DNA of 64,000 nt from Pseudoalteromonas haloplanktis ATCC 14393. GTDB lineage: Bacteria > Pseudomonadota > Gammaproteobacteria > Enterobacterales > Alteromonadaceae. Each line of letters begins with the position of its first letter. Position 1 is the stretch's first letter. This document shows positions 36,701-44,796 of the stretch, piece by piece. A program made the translations under genes and the position numbers. The notes beneath the pieces are model-generated. The model had not been told where the DNA came from. It did not search any database and saw nothing but the letters and a program-made list of their open reading frames with translations. The DNA lies in contig NZ_AHCA01000001.1 of the NCBI RefSeq assembly GCF_000238355.1, positions 62,001 to 126,000 of the forward strand, read 5' to 3'.

Positions 36701-36918
36701 TATTGACCAGCATTGTCCACCGGATTTGATTGTGTCCACCACTTAGCCTCATACGCACTATTTTGTGCTTGTACTTGGCTACCACCTGTATGGGTTTGAC
36801 CCGCCTGCCACTGCGTTAATACACTGCAATCTACAGCCGCATGCGCACTTAGGCCTACAAAACTAAGTGACAGAGCACTTAGTTTAAACGCATTTTTTAT
36901 TATCATTTGTGAGCTCAT
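33748..36918 (-). CDS. secreted multimodular GH18 chitinase (ChiC type)
   Basis: A 1056-residue extracellular chitinase. Order: signal peptide to about 28 (LSLSFVGLSAHA), N-terminal CBM5/12 (YEAKWWTQSNP at 56-66), two Ig/PKD-like domains (90-180 and 185-278), GH18 barrel from about 320 (RRVIGYFTSWRNG; LVSVGGW; catalytic DGVDIDYE at 474-481, acid Glu481; YDLHGAWNSHVGHNAALF), a chitinase C-terminal domain (DITFEAKDFPIGDDNYPISP...), and a last CBM5/12 ending AKWWTSSEPG. The start ATG has a perfect GGAGGA site. First gene of the cluster; its leader region (36919-37367) should carry the main promoter. Complementary to ChiA in mode of attack, as in known chitin clusters. Confidence 0.94.
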   Translation of the reverse strand: MSSQMIIKNAFKLSALSLSFVGLSAHAAVDCSVLTQWQAGQTHTGGSQVQAQNSAYEAKWWTQSNPVDNAGQYQEWKLLGVCDSAVTENQVPVVTVLTPANNSLFNDKDSVVISAQATDADGTVAAVEFFVDGTSIAIDNSAPFSTNWQAVTGSHQISAVATDDKGATSTPVLNTISVSDVVDPVNQAPVASISFSTLPDQLIVGSQVVFALSGSDSDGQVTSLSFAANGVDVHQASSASSSYAWQATALGQATFTLTVTDNEGATAQTTKVLTVIEENTGPITGTDCRPQGLYQTPGVNTPYCTVYDADGREIMGADHPRRVIGYFTSWRNGANGQPSYLVNDIPWDKITHINYAFAHVDANNKVSIGDPNAANNPATNMEWPGVVGAEMDPEFAYKGHFNLLNKYKKQHPHVKTLVSVGGWAETGGYFDETGRVESGGFYTMTTNADGSVNHAGINAFAKSSVEFIEKYGFDGVDIDYEYPSSMNDSGHPDDFPISNARRAGLNASYQVLMKKLREELDIAGEAAGKHYLLTIASPSSGYLLRGMETFQTVKYLDYVNIMSYDLHGAWNSHVGHNAALFDTGLDSELAQWNVYGTKEFEGIGYLNTDWAVRYFRGAMSAGRINIGLPYYTRGFKDVSGGTNGLWGQAALPNQADCAKGTGVGEKNKCGNGALGIDNLWHDKNDAGQEMPAGSNPLWHVKNLENGIVGSYLGVYGLTPDTDPDDQLTGTYTRHYDSVAVAPWLWNAQKKVFLSIEDEESMATKVDYVINNGLGGIMFWELAGDFDYDSVKGEYFMGSTLTSLAYDKFNQSGVAYDVHGGNPNFVVPAEAVDITFEAKDFPIGDDNYPISPTFAFTNNSGLDLSGAKISFDVPVSTSAIFKSNWNAQEKLGMAVEVSGSNAAGNNIGGFENEFHRFSITLNNEWGGQPKDFSAGKTVNAQVMYYMPITGPSNFTIEKDGKVYAFKSEYPQLPEGTTGGGNTTDPGTGGGDTSGTCEGVAVTAIAVYPHFPQTDWAGNPSHATGGDLMVHNNAVYKAKWWTSSEPGTTADWTKSCSL

Positions 36919-37367
36919 CAGCTCCTCCGCCCAGGGTTAAAATATAACATTAATTTTACAATTCGTTTTTAAAACTACCATAGTTTCCATACACGTCAAC
37001 TTAATTTAAACACTGACAGTATAAAAAACAGGTATTTCACTAATAAAAAACAACTAAAAACAAACAATTTAATAGCTATTTATCATTAACAAAAATCACT
37101 TCCGTGTAAAGAATGGGTAATTTCGCATATAAAACATGAACGCAAGGTTAATTTATAGTTACAGCAATAAGGATGAGTATTTTAGCGCTACGCAGCCCTT
37201 TTACGGGAACGTAAAGTGAAGTGAAAATGAATGGAAATAAAAAAGTTGTGGGCTATATAACTACAAAACTCCGCATAGAAAAAAATTATCTAAGCGAGGT
37301 TTTGTTAAAATTGACGAGCTTGCTATTTTTGTAAAAAACTCAAAAGCCCTATTTGATCACAGCTTGA
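36919..37367. other. upstream region of the chitin cluster
   Basis: No gene seen. The half near 36919 is the leader and promoter area of the chitinase operon, very AT-rich. At about 37263-37313 ACAAAACTCCGC is partly complementary to GCGAGGTTTTGT, a weak hairpin downstream of arfA. No confident operator was found. Confidence 0.5.
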
Positions 37368-37568
37368 TTAAGCAGCAATTAAATAGGACTCTTGTCCTGA
37401 ATGTTTTTGGTTACGCTTGTATGCGCCTTTCCCTTTTTTCGCCTGTACAACTTGTGGTTTAAAAATTTTAGATGTAACCAGTGCTGCCAATGCGTTGTCA
37501 CGAATAATACCTCGGCCTGTATCTACCAACGCAGTAGATTTAGCCACTTTAGAACGACGTTTACTCAT
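37368..37568 (-). CDS. arfA: alternative ribosome-rescue factor A
   Basis: ArfA releases ribosomes stalled on nonstop mRNA by recruiting RF2 when tmRNA fails. The 66-residue protein carries the family core GRGIIRDNALAALVTSKIFK and the basic KKGKGAYKRNQKH motif, aligning with E. coli GQIKDNAIEALL and KKGKGSYMRKGKH. The N-terminus (MSKRRSKVAKSTALVDT) is also basic. As in other arfA genes, a hairpin lies inside the 3' part of the reading frame (37385-37398), so truncated nonstop transcripts and tmRNA-dependent control are expected. The full-length C-terminus ends SYLIAA. The upstream AGAGGAAAT is a good ribosome-binding site. Confidence 0.88.
   Translation of the reverse strand: MSKRRSKVAKSTALVDTGRGIIRDNALAALVTSKIFKPQVVQAKKGKGAYKRNQKHSGQESYLIAA
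37385..37398 (-). promoter_or_regulatory. hairpin within the 3' end of arfA
   Basis: On the minus strand AGGAC-AAGA-GTCCT forms a 5-bp stem with a tetraloop, followed by TATTTAATT. It is about 10 codons before the arfA stop codon. In E. coli an intragenic stem-loop makes most arfA mRNA nonstop; this shorter hairpin is the candidate equivalent. Confidence 0.45.
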
Positions 37569-37637
37569 TTTATTTCCTCTTTAAAAAGTATCGCAATTGT
37601 ATGCCTGCTTGTTAAAAATACAAGTAGTTTTAATAAA

Positions 37638-37660
37638 AAAGCCCGCATTGTTGCGGGCTT
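37638..37660 (-). terminator. rho-independent terminator of the chitin-linked TonB receptor
   Basis: Stem AAAGCCCGCA / TGCGGGCTTT with a short loop, followed on the minus strand by TTTTTTATTA. It lies immediately after the receptor stop codon at 37668 and before arfA. Confidence 0.9.
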
Positions 37661-37667
37661 TAAAAGT

Positions 37668-40205
37668 TTAGAAACTAAAGCTGACTTTTGCGTAGTAAGT
37701 CATACCATCAAAGCCATATGGCAGGGCTCTAACTGGGTATTTAAAACCTTGATTTGTAATGAAATCTAATACTTCGTCTTCACCAAGTTCATCAGGCGTG
37801 ACATCAAATAAGTTATCCACACCAACATTCAATGTTAGTGACTCTGTAAGCTGATAACCAAAATTAACGTCAACTAACACCGCAGATTCAACCACACTGG
37901 TATCTTTAAACTCACCAGTTGGTGAAAGCTCATCTGGTAAACCAATATGGTCATTACCAAAGTACTTAACATCTGTTTTACCAAAGTAGTTAAAGCGCAG
38001 CATGGCGCTCATTGCATCACGTTCATAATCAAATGTCAGTGTACCACGCTCTCCTGGCTGGCCATCCGTTAAAAAGCTACGCTGAATATCATCTAAAGCA
38101 ATATTTTCTGGGATCCCAGCAGGTGTATTTACATTATCAATCTTAGTGCTATTTAAATTCCCAGCAAACGTCGCCGAGAAACTACCGTCATACAGATCAG
38201 TGCGATAAGAAGCGATAATATCAACCCCTTGCGTGGTTGAATCTACTGAGTTTGAGAAGTATGCCGCTTGATCAGCGCCTGTTTCAGCTAATGCAGCCAC
38301 CGCTGCAGGGCTGAACGCCACGTCACTTGCTGATAAGAAACTCCCTAAAGTAATGCGATCTTTAATTGCGGTATGGTAAAAATCAACAGTCAGTGATAAC
38401 TCGCTACTTACATCATAAACAAAACCAAAGCTAAGGTTTTCAGAGCTTTCCAGCTTTAAGCTTTCTACCCCCAGCGCCACAGGAAAAGCAGATCCAGAAG
38501 TGGCAATAAATGATTGTTCCAGTACGCCACCAGCGCCTAAATTAGTGGTATAAGCTGTGTAAGCACTTTGTTGTAGTGAAGGCGCCCTGAAGCCCGTTGA
38601 TACTGCACCACGAATAGCAAAGTCATCATTAAATTCATAACGAGAAGCAAGCTTACCAATTAAGTCATCTCCCGCATCAGAGAAATCTTCATAACGCATC
38701 GCTGCACTCACATTCCAGGCGTCTGTCAGCATGGTTTCTGCATCAATATAAAGTGCGTAGCTATCACGGCTTTGCTTATTAGACGCTTCCGGCCTTAACC
38801 CATTGTATGCTTGAAATCCACACTCGGCAAATTGGCTAGGATCGTTCACCGATGGGTAGGAAGTATCCATATTAGCTAAACCACAAGCATACGATGCTTC
38901 TTCACCTGGTACTATTTGGTAATTTTCTTTACGGTACTCTGCGCCGAATGACAGATAAATAGGTTCACTGCGGCCTATATCAATAATGCCATTAATATCA
39001 GCATTAACTGTGGTTTGATCAAACCTAAAGCCACCCGAGTAACCGCCATTAGGGCCTGAGTTTACAACAATATCAGCATCACTTGCACTAGGGTTATTCG
39101 CTACATACTCTGCAGCATAAGAAGCATTAATGGTATTGCGAGAAGTAAAATCATATTGGTTTTCACCGTATACCGCAGATACATCGTAGCCCCAGTCAGC
39201 ATTTATCTCACCCTTAACACCTAATGCGAGCGAAATGTCCTGCGCTTCGTTATAAATTCGTGGTAAAAAACCATCGCTATATACTTGCGTTACATTCTTG
39301 CTGGCTTGATCAAAGTTACGATAAAAGCCGTTACCCAGAGCTGTACGCTCAGAGTAGCCACCAAATGAGTAAAGTTCAGTCGCGCCCATTGGCAATGACA
39401 TATTGTAAAACAGTGAGGTAAATTCACTTTCAGAATTCCCCTGTCCCCAACGCACATCTTCAGACAAAGTACCATACGGCACATCAACCGAGCCACCAAT
39501 ATCACGCTCGGCACGGTTAGTACCATCAGCATCACGAAATTCAAGGGAGAGGTTAATGAAGCCGCCTTCATCACCTAAATCAAAACCACGATTTAAGCCC
39601 ATTGATACCGTATCACCGTCCCCCTCACCAGTACTGCCGGCTTGCACATAACCGGTTGTGACCCCTGTTGAATCATTTAATGATAAGTTAATTACCCCAG
39701 CAATAGCATCTGAACCATATTGCGCAGCAGCGCCATCGCGCAATACTTCCACGCCTTTAAGTGCAGATAATGGAATGGCATTCATATCAGTACCTGCAGC
39801 CCCAGCACCTACGGTGCCCACCAGACCAAAAATAGATTGATTATGACGTCGTTTGCCATTAACCAACACTAAGGTTTGATCCGGTTGTAAGCCGCGTAAC
39901 GTTGCTGGGCGAAATAAATCTGAGCCATCAGACACTTGTGTACGAGAAAAGTTAAACGACGGTGCTGTTGCTTGCAGGCTTTGGCCAAGCTCAGTAAAGC
40001 CGCCTTTATTTAGGGTATCTGCATCAATTAAATCAATCGGCGATGATGATTCGGTGGCTGTACGGTTAGAGACCCGCGAACCTAAAACGGAAATTTGTTC
40101 TATATTTTTTTCTGCTTGAACCTGTGCTTGCTCAGCAAAAACAGTTGAGCTACTAAATGCAAGCCCGACGGCAATAGCCAATGTATTTAAACGAAGTGTT
40201 GTCAT
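37668..40205 (-). CDS. TonB-dependent receptor next to the chitin cluster
   Basis: An outer-membrane receptor of 845 residues when started at MTTLRLNTLAIAVGLAFSSSTVFA (40205); the longer frame only adds an unlikely leader. TonB-box region EQISVLGSRVSNRTATES, plug with LQATAPSFNFSR, ATLRGLQPDQTLVLVNGKRRHNQSI, GVEVLRDGAAAQYGSDAIAGVINLSL, then the barrel with AVSTGFRAPSLQQSAYTAYTTNLG and ESSENLSFGFVYD, ending YYAKVSFSF with the terminal Phe. The plug subclass (HNQS.FG) is frequent among Alteromonadales sugar-uptake receptors. Location beside the chitinase cluster, separated only by arfA, suggests import of chito-oligosaccharides; that is inference. Confidence 0.9.
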   Translation of the reverse strand: MTTLRLNTLAIAVGLAFSSSTVFAEQAQVQAEKNIEQISVLGSRVSNRTATESSSPIDLIDADTLNKGGFTELGQSLQATAPSFNFSRTQVSDGSDLFRPATLRGLQPDQTLVLVNGKRRHNQSIFGLVGTVGAGAAGTDMNAIPLSALKGVEVLRDGAAAQYGSDAIAGVINLSLNDSTGVTTGYVQAGSTGEGDGDTVSMGLNRGFDLGDEGGFINLSLEFRDADGTNRAERDIGGSVDVPYGTLSEDVRWGQGNSESEFTSLFYNMSLPMGATELYSFGGYSERTALGNGFYRNFDQASKNVTQVYSDGFLPRIYNEAQDISLALGVKGEINADWGYDVSAVYGENQYDFTSRNTINASYAAEYVANNPSASDADIVVNSGPNGGYSGGFRFDQTTVNADINGIIDIGRSEPIYLSFGAEYRKENYQIVPGEEASYACGLANMDTSYPSVNDPSQFAECGFQAYNGLRPEASNKQSRDSYALYIDAETMLTDAWNVSAAMRYEDFSDAGDDLIGKLASRYEFNDDFAIRGAVSTGFRAPSLQQSAYTAYTTNLGAGGVLEQSFIATSGSAFPVALGVESLKLESSENLSFGFVYDVSSELSLTVDFYHTAIKDRITLGSFLSASDVAFSPAAVAALAETGADQAAYFSNSVDSTTQGVDIIASYRTDLYDGSFSATFAGNLNSTKIDNVNTPAGIPENIALDDIQRSFLTDGQPGERGTLTFDYERDAMSAMLRFNYFGKTDVKYFGNDHIGLPDELSPTGEFKDTSVVESAVLVDVNFGYQLTESLTLNVGVDNLFDVTPDELGEDEVLDFITNQGFKYPVRALPYGFDGMTYYAKVSFSF

Positions 40206-40421
40206 GTGTGTTCGACCCTGTTGACTCATTACTTGCTGTAGCAAGCAAAGAATACTTAAAAATTATAATTGTCTGAGCGTTATTAACAAAGCTAACGCTA
40301 TGGCAAACATCCTAGCAACATATGTATTAAAAAAGAAACATATTTAACTACAACAATAGTCTAAATATGCAAAAATTAGCCAATTTTTATAATAAAAGAC
40401 AATTTTGATTGAATTTTAGAC

Positions 40422-40451
40422 AAAAAAAAGCATGATTATTCAAATCATGCT
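40422..40451 (-). terminator. rho-independent terminator of the UPF0149 gene
   Basis: Perfect 9-bp stem AGCATGATT / AATCATGCT with a 5-nt loop; on the minus strand it runs into TTTTTTTTG. It lies about 40 nt after the stop codon at 40493. Confidence 0.9.
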
Positions 40452-40492
40452 AATTGTTAAAATAGTGTAGTCCGCGATATAACAGTCAGGGC

Positions 40493-41143
40493 TCAGCCCT
40501 CTTCTTCCCAAAGCGCTAACTTTTCATCTTCAAGCATCAATGCCATAGATGCAATACTCGTTAAGCTTTCATCCAATCCTTTATAAAGCAGAGGAAAGCC
40601 ATCACTCAGTTGCGCTGGATCTGGGTGTTCTTTAATCGTATCAGGCCACATTGCAATGCTTGCCAATAAGTTTAAGGTGGCTTCAAAATTATCAATAAAC
40701 AGCTGCCCATCCGCTTGATTTGCAACTTGCTGTTTATCTGCGGTTAATAAAAAGCCAAAATCACTTTGCCACACCTCTTGGTTAACCATATAGGCTGCTA
40801 AATACCCAACACACCATTGCTGCAACTGCTCACTCGGGGCTTTAGCATCATCGCCATGAGGATAAATCACGCTTAATAAATGCTGCTGCGCCACTTGTGC
40901 CTCGGTCACATTATCCAATAACGTGATCATCGCCTCATGTTCAGCTGAGCCTGTCATTAAGTGGGTATAAATAGGATCATTTTTATCAGCAATGTAATTT
41001 GCTATTTCTGACTCGCCATAAAACTCTGAGCACGCCAATAAACCACTAATAAAGCCAATTACACTGTCAGTGCTCACCACTTTTAATTCAGGGTGCTGAC
41101 TTAAATAGTCACTCAAAACTAATATACTTTTTTCATTAAGCAT
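40493..41143 (-). CDS. UPF0149 (YecA/YgfB-like) family protein
   Basis: A 216-residue all-helical cytoplasmic protein. Typical UPF0149 features: LHGFLTGL-like SVIGFISGLLACSEFYGE near residue 25, the YPHGDDAKAPSEQLQQWCVGYLAAYMV motif in the middle, and SDFGFLLTADKQQV. No C-terminal SEC-C zinc motif is present, so it is of the YgfB rather than the YecA type. Function is not well defined in the family. Single-gene unit with its own terminator. Confidence 0.8.
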   Translation of the reverse strand: MLNEKSILVLSDYLSQHPELKVVSTDSVIGFISGLLACSEFYGESEIANYIADKNDPIYTHLMTGSAEHEAMITLLDNVTEAQVAQQHLLSVIYPHGDDAKAPSEQLQQWCVGYLAAYMVNQEVWQSDFGFLLTADKQQVANQADGQLFIDNFEATLNLLASIAMWPDTIKEHPDPAQLSDGFPLLYKGLDESLTSIASMALMLEDEKLALWEEEG

Positions 41144-41211
41144 TATTCACCCTCAGGTCGTTATTCAATTTGTTTATACACTAACCAACTATTGGTTTTT
41201 TTAAAAGCAAA

Positions 41212-42168
41212 TTATTCGAGTCTTAGAATTGGGAAATGACACGCAATCTGTGTGCCTCGTCCTTGTTGGCTATCAATTTCAATCACCCCTTGATGATCAT
41301 GAACCATGGCATACACTAAGGTCATGCCCATTCCTGTGCCCGTGCCAACTGGCTTTGTCGTAAAGAATGGATCAAAAATATGTGCTTTTACATGCTCACT
41401 CATGCCGCAACCATTATCCCCTACGGTAATACATATTTGTTGATTGATAAATGCCACTGTAACCATTATTTTTGATTGAATATCAATAAGGTCATCACAT
41501 GCATGTTTGGCATTAATTAATAAATTGACCATCACTTGATTAATCGCGGCTAAGTTACACCACGTCATTGGTAATGGTTGATAGTCACAGTTAACCTCAC
41601 AGTTACCTAATTGATTTGACAATAATTTCACTGCGTTTTTTACCGCATCTGTCATATCTGCTAGTTGCTTTTCATTATCTTTGGGTCGAGCAAAATCCAG
41701 CAAATTACGCACCGTTTGATTTATTCGCCTCAGCCCTTGACTGCTATCGGCTAATAATTCTTGAATATCATCACGCAAACCATGTAATGACTGCGATTCA
41801 CTCAACACGTTTAACTGGGTCATTAACTCACGCTCACTTAAAGCGCCTTCTAAAAACAATTGATTAATTTCAAGTAAACGGTAAACCGTGCAATTACTGC
41901 TATGCAAACTTTCAATGTTGCTCATCGCATAAGCGAGTGGGTTATTGATCTCATGAGCAACTCCTGCACACAACGTGCCTAAAGTCGCCATTTTTTCAGC
42001 TTGCACAAACAATCCATGTTGATGCTCTAACGCCGCAACTTTTTTTTGCAGCTCTTGATTTAACGCAACCAGCACTCGGCTTTTATCTGCAAGTAATTGC
42101 TCCGCCTGCTGCCGAGCCGCCTGCTCGCGTAAAAACGCCTCTCGGTAATTACTCGGTGGTGGTGTCAT
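41212..42168 (-). CDS. soluble sensor histidine kinase
   Basis: A 318-residue kinase without membrane segments. Residues 8-50 form a charged coiled coil (EAFLREQAARQQAEQLLADKSRVLVALNQELQKKVAALEHQ), followed by the DHp helix with GVAHEINNPLAYAMSNIESL and an ATPase domain with NLLINAKHACDD (N box), GDNGCGM (G1) and GTGTGMGMTLVYAMV (G2). The start at 42168 (MTPPPSNY) is preferred because GGAG precedes it at 9 nt. The input domain is minimal, so a partner protein may supply the signal. It is divergent from a response regulator gene, its likely partner. Confidence 0.85.
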   Translation of the reverse strand: MTPPPSNYREAFLREQAARQQAEQLLADKSRVLVALNQELQKKVAALEHQHGLFVQAEKMATLGTLCAGVAHEINNPLAYAMSNIESLHSSNCTVYRLLEINQLFLEGALSERELMTQLNVLSESQSLHGLRDDIQELLADSSQGLRRINQTVRNLLDFARPKDNEKQLADMTDAVKNAVKLLSNQLGNCEVNCDYQPLPMTWCNLAAINQVMVNLLINAKHACDDLIDIQSKIMVTVAFINQQICITVGDNGCGMSEHVKAHIFDPFFTTKPVGTGTGMGMTLVYAMVHDHQGVIEIDSQQGRGTQIACHFPILRLE

Positions 42169-42347
42169 AATGAATTGCTCCATCCCTCGCGCAGATAATT
42201 CGCACGTAACAGCATACTTATTTGGTGTGAGTAACATTACTCACTAATGCACTAAAACTAGCATAGTTTCTCCTTATTCGCTTTAATTCGAAAAACGCGC
42301 AGCAACAGGCTATGGTTAATAATAACCTTTAACTTTGCGAGGCTGCT

Positions 42348-43661
42348 GTGGAGCTAACAACGAATCAATCACAAACAAAACAAATATTATGTGTTGATGA
42401 TGATGAAATTGTCCTGCGCTCGTTATCGCGGTTATTAAAAAATCACCAGATCAACGCCTTAACATGCAGTTGCCCTATAGAAGCATTAGCACTTGTAAAA
42501 CAACATCAGTTTGAAGTGATCATTTGCGATATGCGAATGCCAAAAATTAATGGGGCGCAATTCTTCCAGCAAGCCAAGCAGCTTGCCCCTGACACACAAC
42601 GCATTTTATTAACCGGCTTTGCAGATATAGACACCACACTTGCCGCCGTAAACGATGGGCAAATTCATGGTTATATGCAAAAGCCGTGGCAAAATGACTT
42701 ATTACTCAGCTGTATTATCGATAGTATGGAGAAGTACCAATTAAAAAAACAAAATCACGCATTGCAACAGCAAATCAATACTCAGAATATCGCTTTAAAA
42801 GAACTCAATAACTCACTAGAGCAACGCGTCGAAAAACGCACTAAGCAGATCAAACAAGTGCTGAAACAGCTCGAAATCGCTAACGCCAGCGAAAAGAATG
42901 AGCACCGCTCTACGGTTGAATTACTGTATAACTTTATAAATGCCAACCCTTATTTAGACGGCACCAAAGCAGAGAATATAGCGAATACTTGCACGCAAAT
43001 AGCAAAACAACTGCAGCTTCCCGAGAAAAATATCGAAATGGCCGCTATGGCAGGTTATTTAGCGCAAATTGGCTTACTAGCGATGGATCCGCAACTATAT
43101 GAACATCCTTTACATGAACTGAGCGAACAACAACGCAAGCGCTATTACACTCACCCTAGTACAGCGCAATTGATGTTAATGCCCGCGACTCATTTACACG
43201 ATGTATCCGATGCCATTTATCATCAATACGAACATTATAATGGCAATGGCCTGCCAAAAGGACTGAAAGGTAATGAGATCCCACTAAGTGCTATGATCCT
43301 TGCTTTAGCACGTGATTATTGGGATGCGTATGAACAATGCCAACAAACAGAGGCTAAAAAGCACCAACATGCTTTAGAAACGGTCACGCAATTTAGTGGA
43401 GCCTACTACCACCCCAAATTAGTACGCGCTTTAACCGAATGTAGCGTCAAGTGTATAAAGCAACAATCAAAAGTCGGCTCCATGCAAATCATCTCAGCAC
43501 AACAGCTCGCTGTAAATATGGAGTTAGGCCATGCTTTACATAGCCATAGCGGTATTATGTTACTACCAAAAGGCCATATTTTTAGTGCCAAGTCGATCGA
43601 AAAACTGCAACAGCTGGAAGCTAAAAAACCTTCCCCATTTAGGATCATGATCAAATCATAA
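42348..43661 (+). CDS. response regulator with degenerate HD-GYP output domain
   Basis: The GTG start is preceded by GAGG. Residues 12-130 are a receiver with DDDE at 17-20 and phosphoacceptor Asp61 (VIICDMRMP), closing with YMQKPW. A coiled coil (135-190) leads into an HD-GYP-like domain. The usual HD dyad is replaced (AGYLAQIGLL where LLHDIGKI is expected), the HHE motif reads QYEHYNGNGLPKGLKGNEIP, and GYP becomes GLP. It should therefore not hydrolyse cyclic-di-GMP and may only bind or signal through protein contacts. A C-terminal helix (VGSMQIISAQQLAVNMELG) with LLPKGHIFSAKSIEKL resembles the end of other HD-GYP regulators. Divergent from the kinase. Confidence 0.85.
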   Translation: MELTTNQSQTKQILCVDDDEIVLRSLSRLLKNHQINALTCSCPIEALALVKQHQFEVIICDMRMPKINGAQFFQQAKQLAPDTQRILLTGFADIDTTLAAVNDGQIHGYMQKPWQNDLLLSCIIDSMEKYQLKKQNHALQQQINTQNIALKELNNSLEQRVEKRTKQIKQVLKQLEIANASEKNEHRSTVELLYNFINANPYLDGTKAENIANTCTQIAKQLQLPEKNIEMAAMAGYLAQIGLLAMDPQLYEHPLHELSEQQRKRYYTHPSTAQLMLMPATHLHDVSDAIYHQYEHYNGNGLPKGLKGNEIPLSAMILALARDYWDAYEQCQQTEAKKHQHALETVTQFSGAYYHPKLVRALTECSVKCIKQQSKVGSMQIISAQQLAVNMELGHALHSHSGIMLLPKGHIFSAKSIEKLQQLEAKKPSPFRIMIKS

Positions 43662-43743
43662 CGATTTAGTGATCCTATTTAATCTCGCATTCGTTACAAT
43701 AGCATTATTAAATTTATTCGTTCTTTGCTTTAAGGAGCAATCT

Positions 43744-44763
43744 GTGTCGCGATTTTCAGCCGTTACCGATAACCCTCATGATCAGCGTTTTCATCAAAAA
43801 ACAGGCATTTTACTGACCAACTTAGGGAGCCCAGATGCACCCACAGCAAAAGCGTTACGTCGTTACTTAAAAGAATTTTTATCCGATCCACGCATTGTCG
43901 AGATCCCCCGCTTAGTCTGGATGATTATCCTGCACGGTATTATTTTGCGCGTACGTCCTAAGCGCTCAGCCAAATTATATGAAAGTATCTGGACTGAAAA
44001 TGGCTCACCTTTAACTCATATTACGCGCCTACAACGTGACAAACTCGGTGCTCACCTAAAAAGCCAAGGCTATGAAAATACTGAAGTCGTAATGGCGATG
44101 CGCTATGGTAATCCATCGATTAAAGCAGGTTTAGAAGAACTACGCGAAAGAGGCTTCACGCGGATTGTTGTACTGCCTTTATATCCGCAATACTCAAGCC
44201 CTACAACTGGCTCAACTTTCGATGCGGTATCAAAAGTGCTACGGACGTGGCGCTGGGTGCCTGAGCTACATTTTATAAATGGCTATCATAAAAATACAGC
44301 TTATATAGAGTCGCTAGCTAACAGCATAAGTGAAGACTTACAAACCAACGGCACCCCACAAAAAATCGTGTTCTCGTATCATGGCATGCCTAAATTGTTT
44401 TTAGAGCGCGGCGATCCATACTATTGCTTATGCCTGCAAACCACTCGTTTAGTAATCGAAAAACTCGGACTCGATAAAGACTTGGTCGTGAGCACTTTCC
44501 AAAGCCGTTTTGGCAAAGCCGAATGGCTCAAACCGTATACTGATGCCACGTTAGAAAGTTTTCCTGCTCAAGGTATTAAAGATGTGGCTATCATCAGCCC
44601 AGCTTTTAGCGCTGACTGCCTTGAAACACTGGAAGAGCTAGAAACAGAAAACCGTGAAATATTTGAACATGCTGGCGGCGAAAAATACCGTTATATTGCA
44701 GCACTAAATGATCGGGACGATCATATTAACGCACTAGTTGATGTGCTAAAACCGATGCTATAA
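43744..44763 (+). CDS. hemH: ferrochelatase
   Basis: Inserts Fe2+ into protoporphyrin IX as the last step of haem synthesis. Motifs: TGILLTNLGSPDAPTAKALRRYLKEFLSDPRIVEIPR, YESIWTENGSPL, VVMAMRYGNPSIKAGLEELRERG, VLPLYPQYSSPTTGSTFDAV, FSYHGMPK with the catalytic His, YYCLCLQTTRLV, STFQSRFGKAEWLKPYTDATL and ISPAFSADCLETLEELE. The start is set at GTG 43744 (VSRFSAV) because AAGGAG precedes it; the upstream ATG at 43669 would add a hydrophobic non-homologous leader. 339 residues. Convergent with arfB. Confidence 0.95.
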   Translation: MSRFSAVTDNPHDQRFHQKTGILLTNLGSPDAPTAKALRRYLKEFLSDPRIVEIPRLVWMIILHGIILRVRPKRSAKLYESIWTENGSPLTHITRLQRDKLGAHLKSQGYENTEVVMAMRYGNPSIKAGLEELRERGFTRIVVLPLYPQYSSPTTGSTFDAVSKVLRTWRWVPELHFINGYHKNTAYIESLANSISEDLQTNGTPQKIVFSYHGMPKLFLERGDPYYCLCLQTTRLVIEKLGLDKDLVVSTFQSRFGKAEWLKPYTDATLESFPAQGIKDVAIISPAFSADCLETLEELETENREIFEHAGGEKYRYIAALNDRDDHINALVDVLKPML

Positions 44764-44768
44764 CACCC

Positions 44769-44796
44769 TGAGTAGGCATTAGCTAATGCCTACTCA
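44769..44796. terminator. perfect 28-bp palindrome between hemH and arfB
   Basis: The 14-bp half TGAGTAGGCATTAG is followed at once by its exact complement. It lies between convergent stop codons (hemH TAA 6 nt upstream; arfB TGA is part of the palindrome). No T-run follows on either strand, so termination may be weak, but shared transcription-end or RNA-stability use is likely. Confidence 0.6.

Noticed and set aside
37401..37769. 122-codon plus-strand frame across arfA
   Set aside because: It is antisense to arfA and the receptor end, crosses a terminator, and has no family resemblance.
43669..43743. Longer ferrochelatase with a hydrophobic N-terminal extension
   Set aside because: The extension from the upstream ATG is not part of the family, while a GTG with perfect AAGGAG spacing lies at the expected start.
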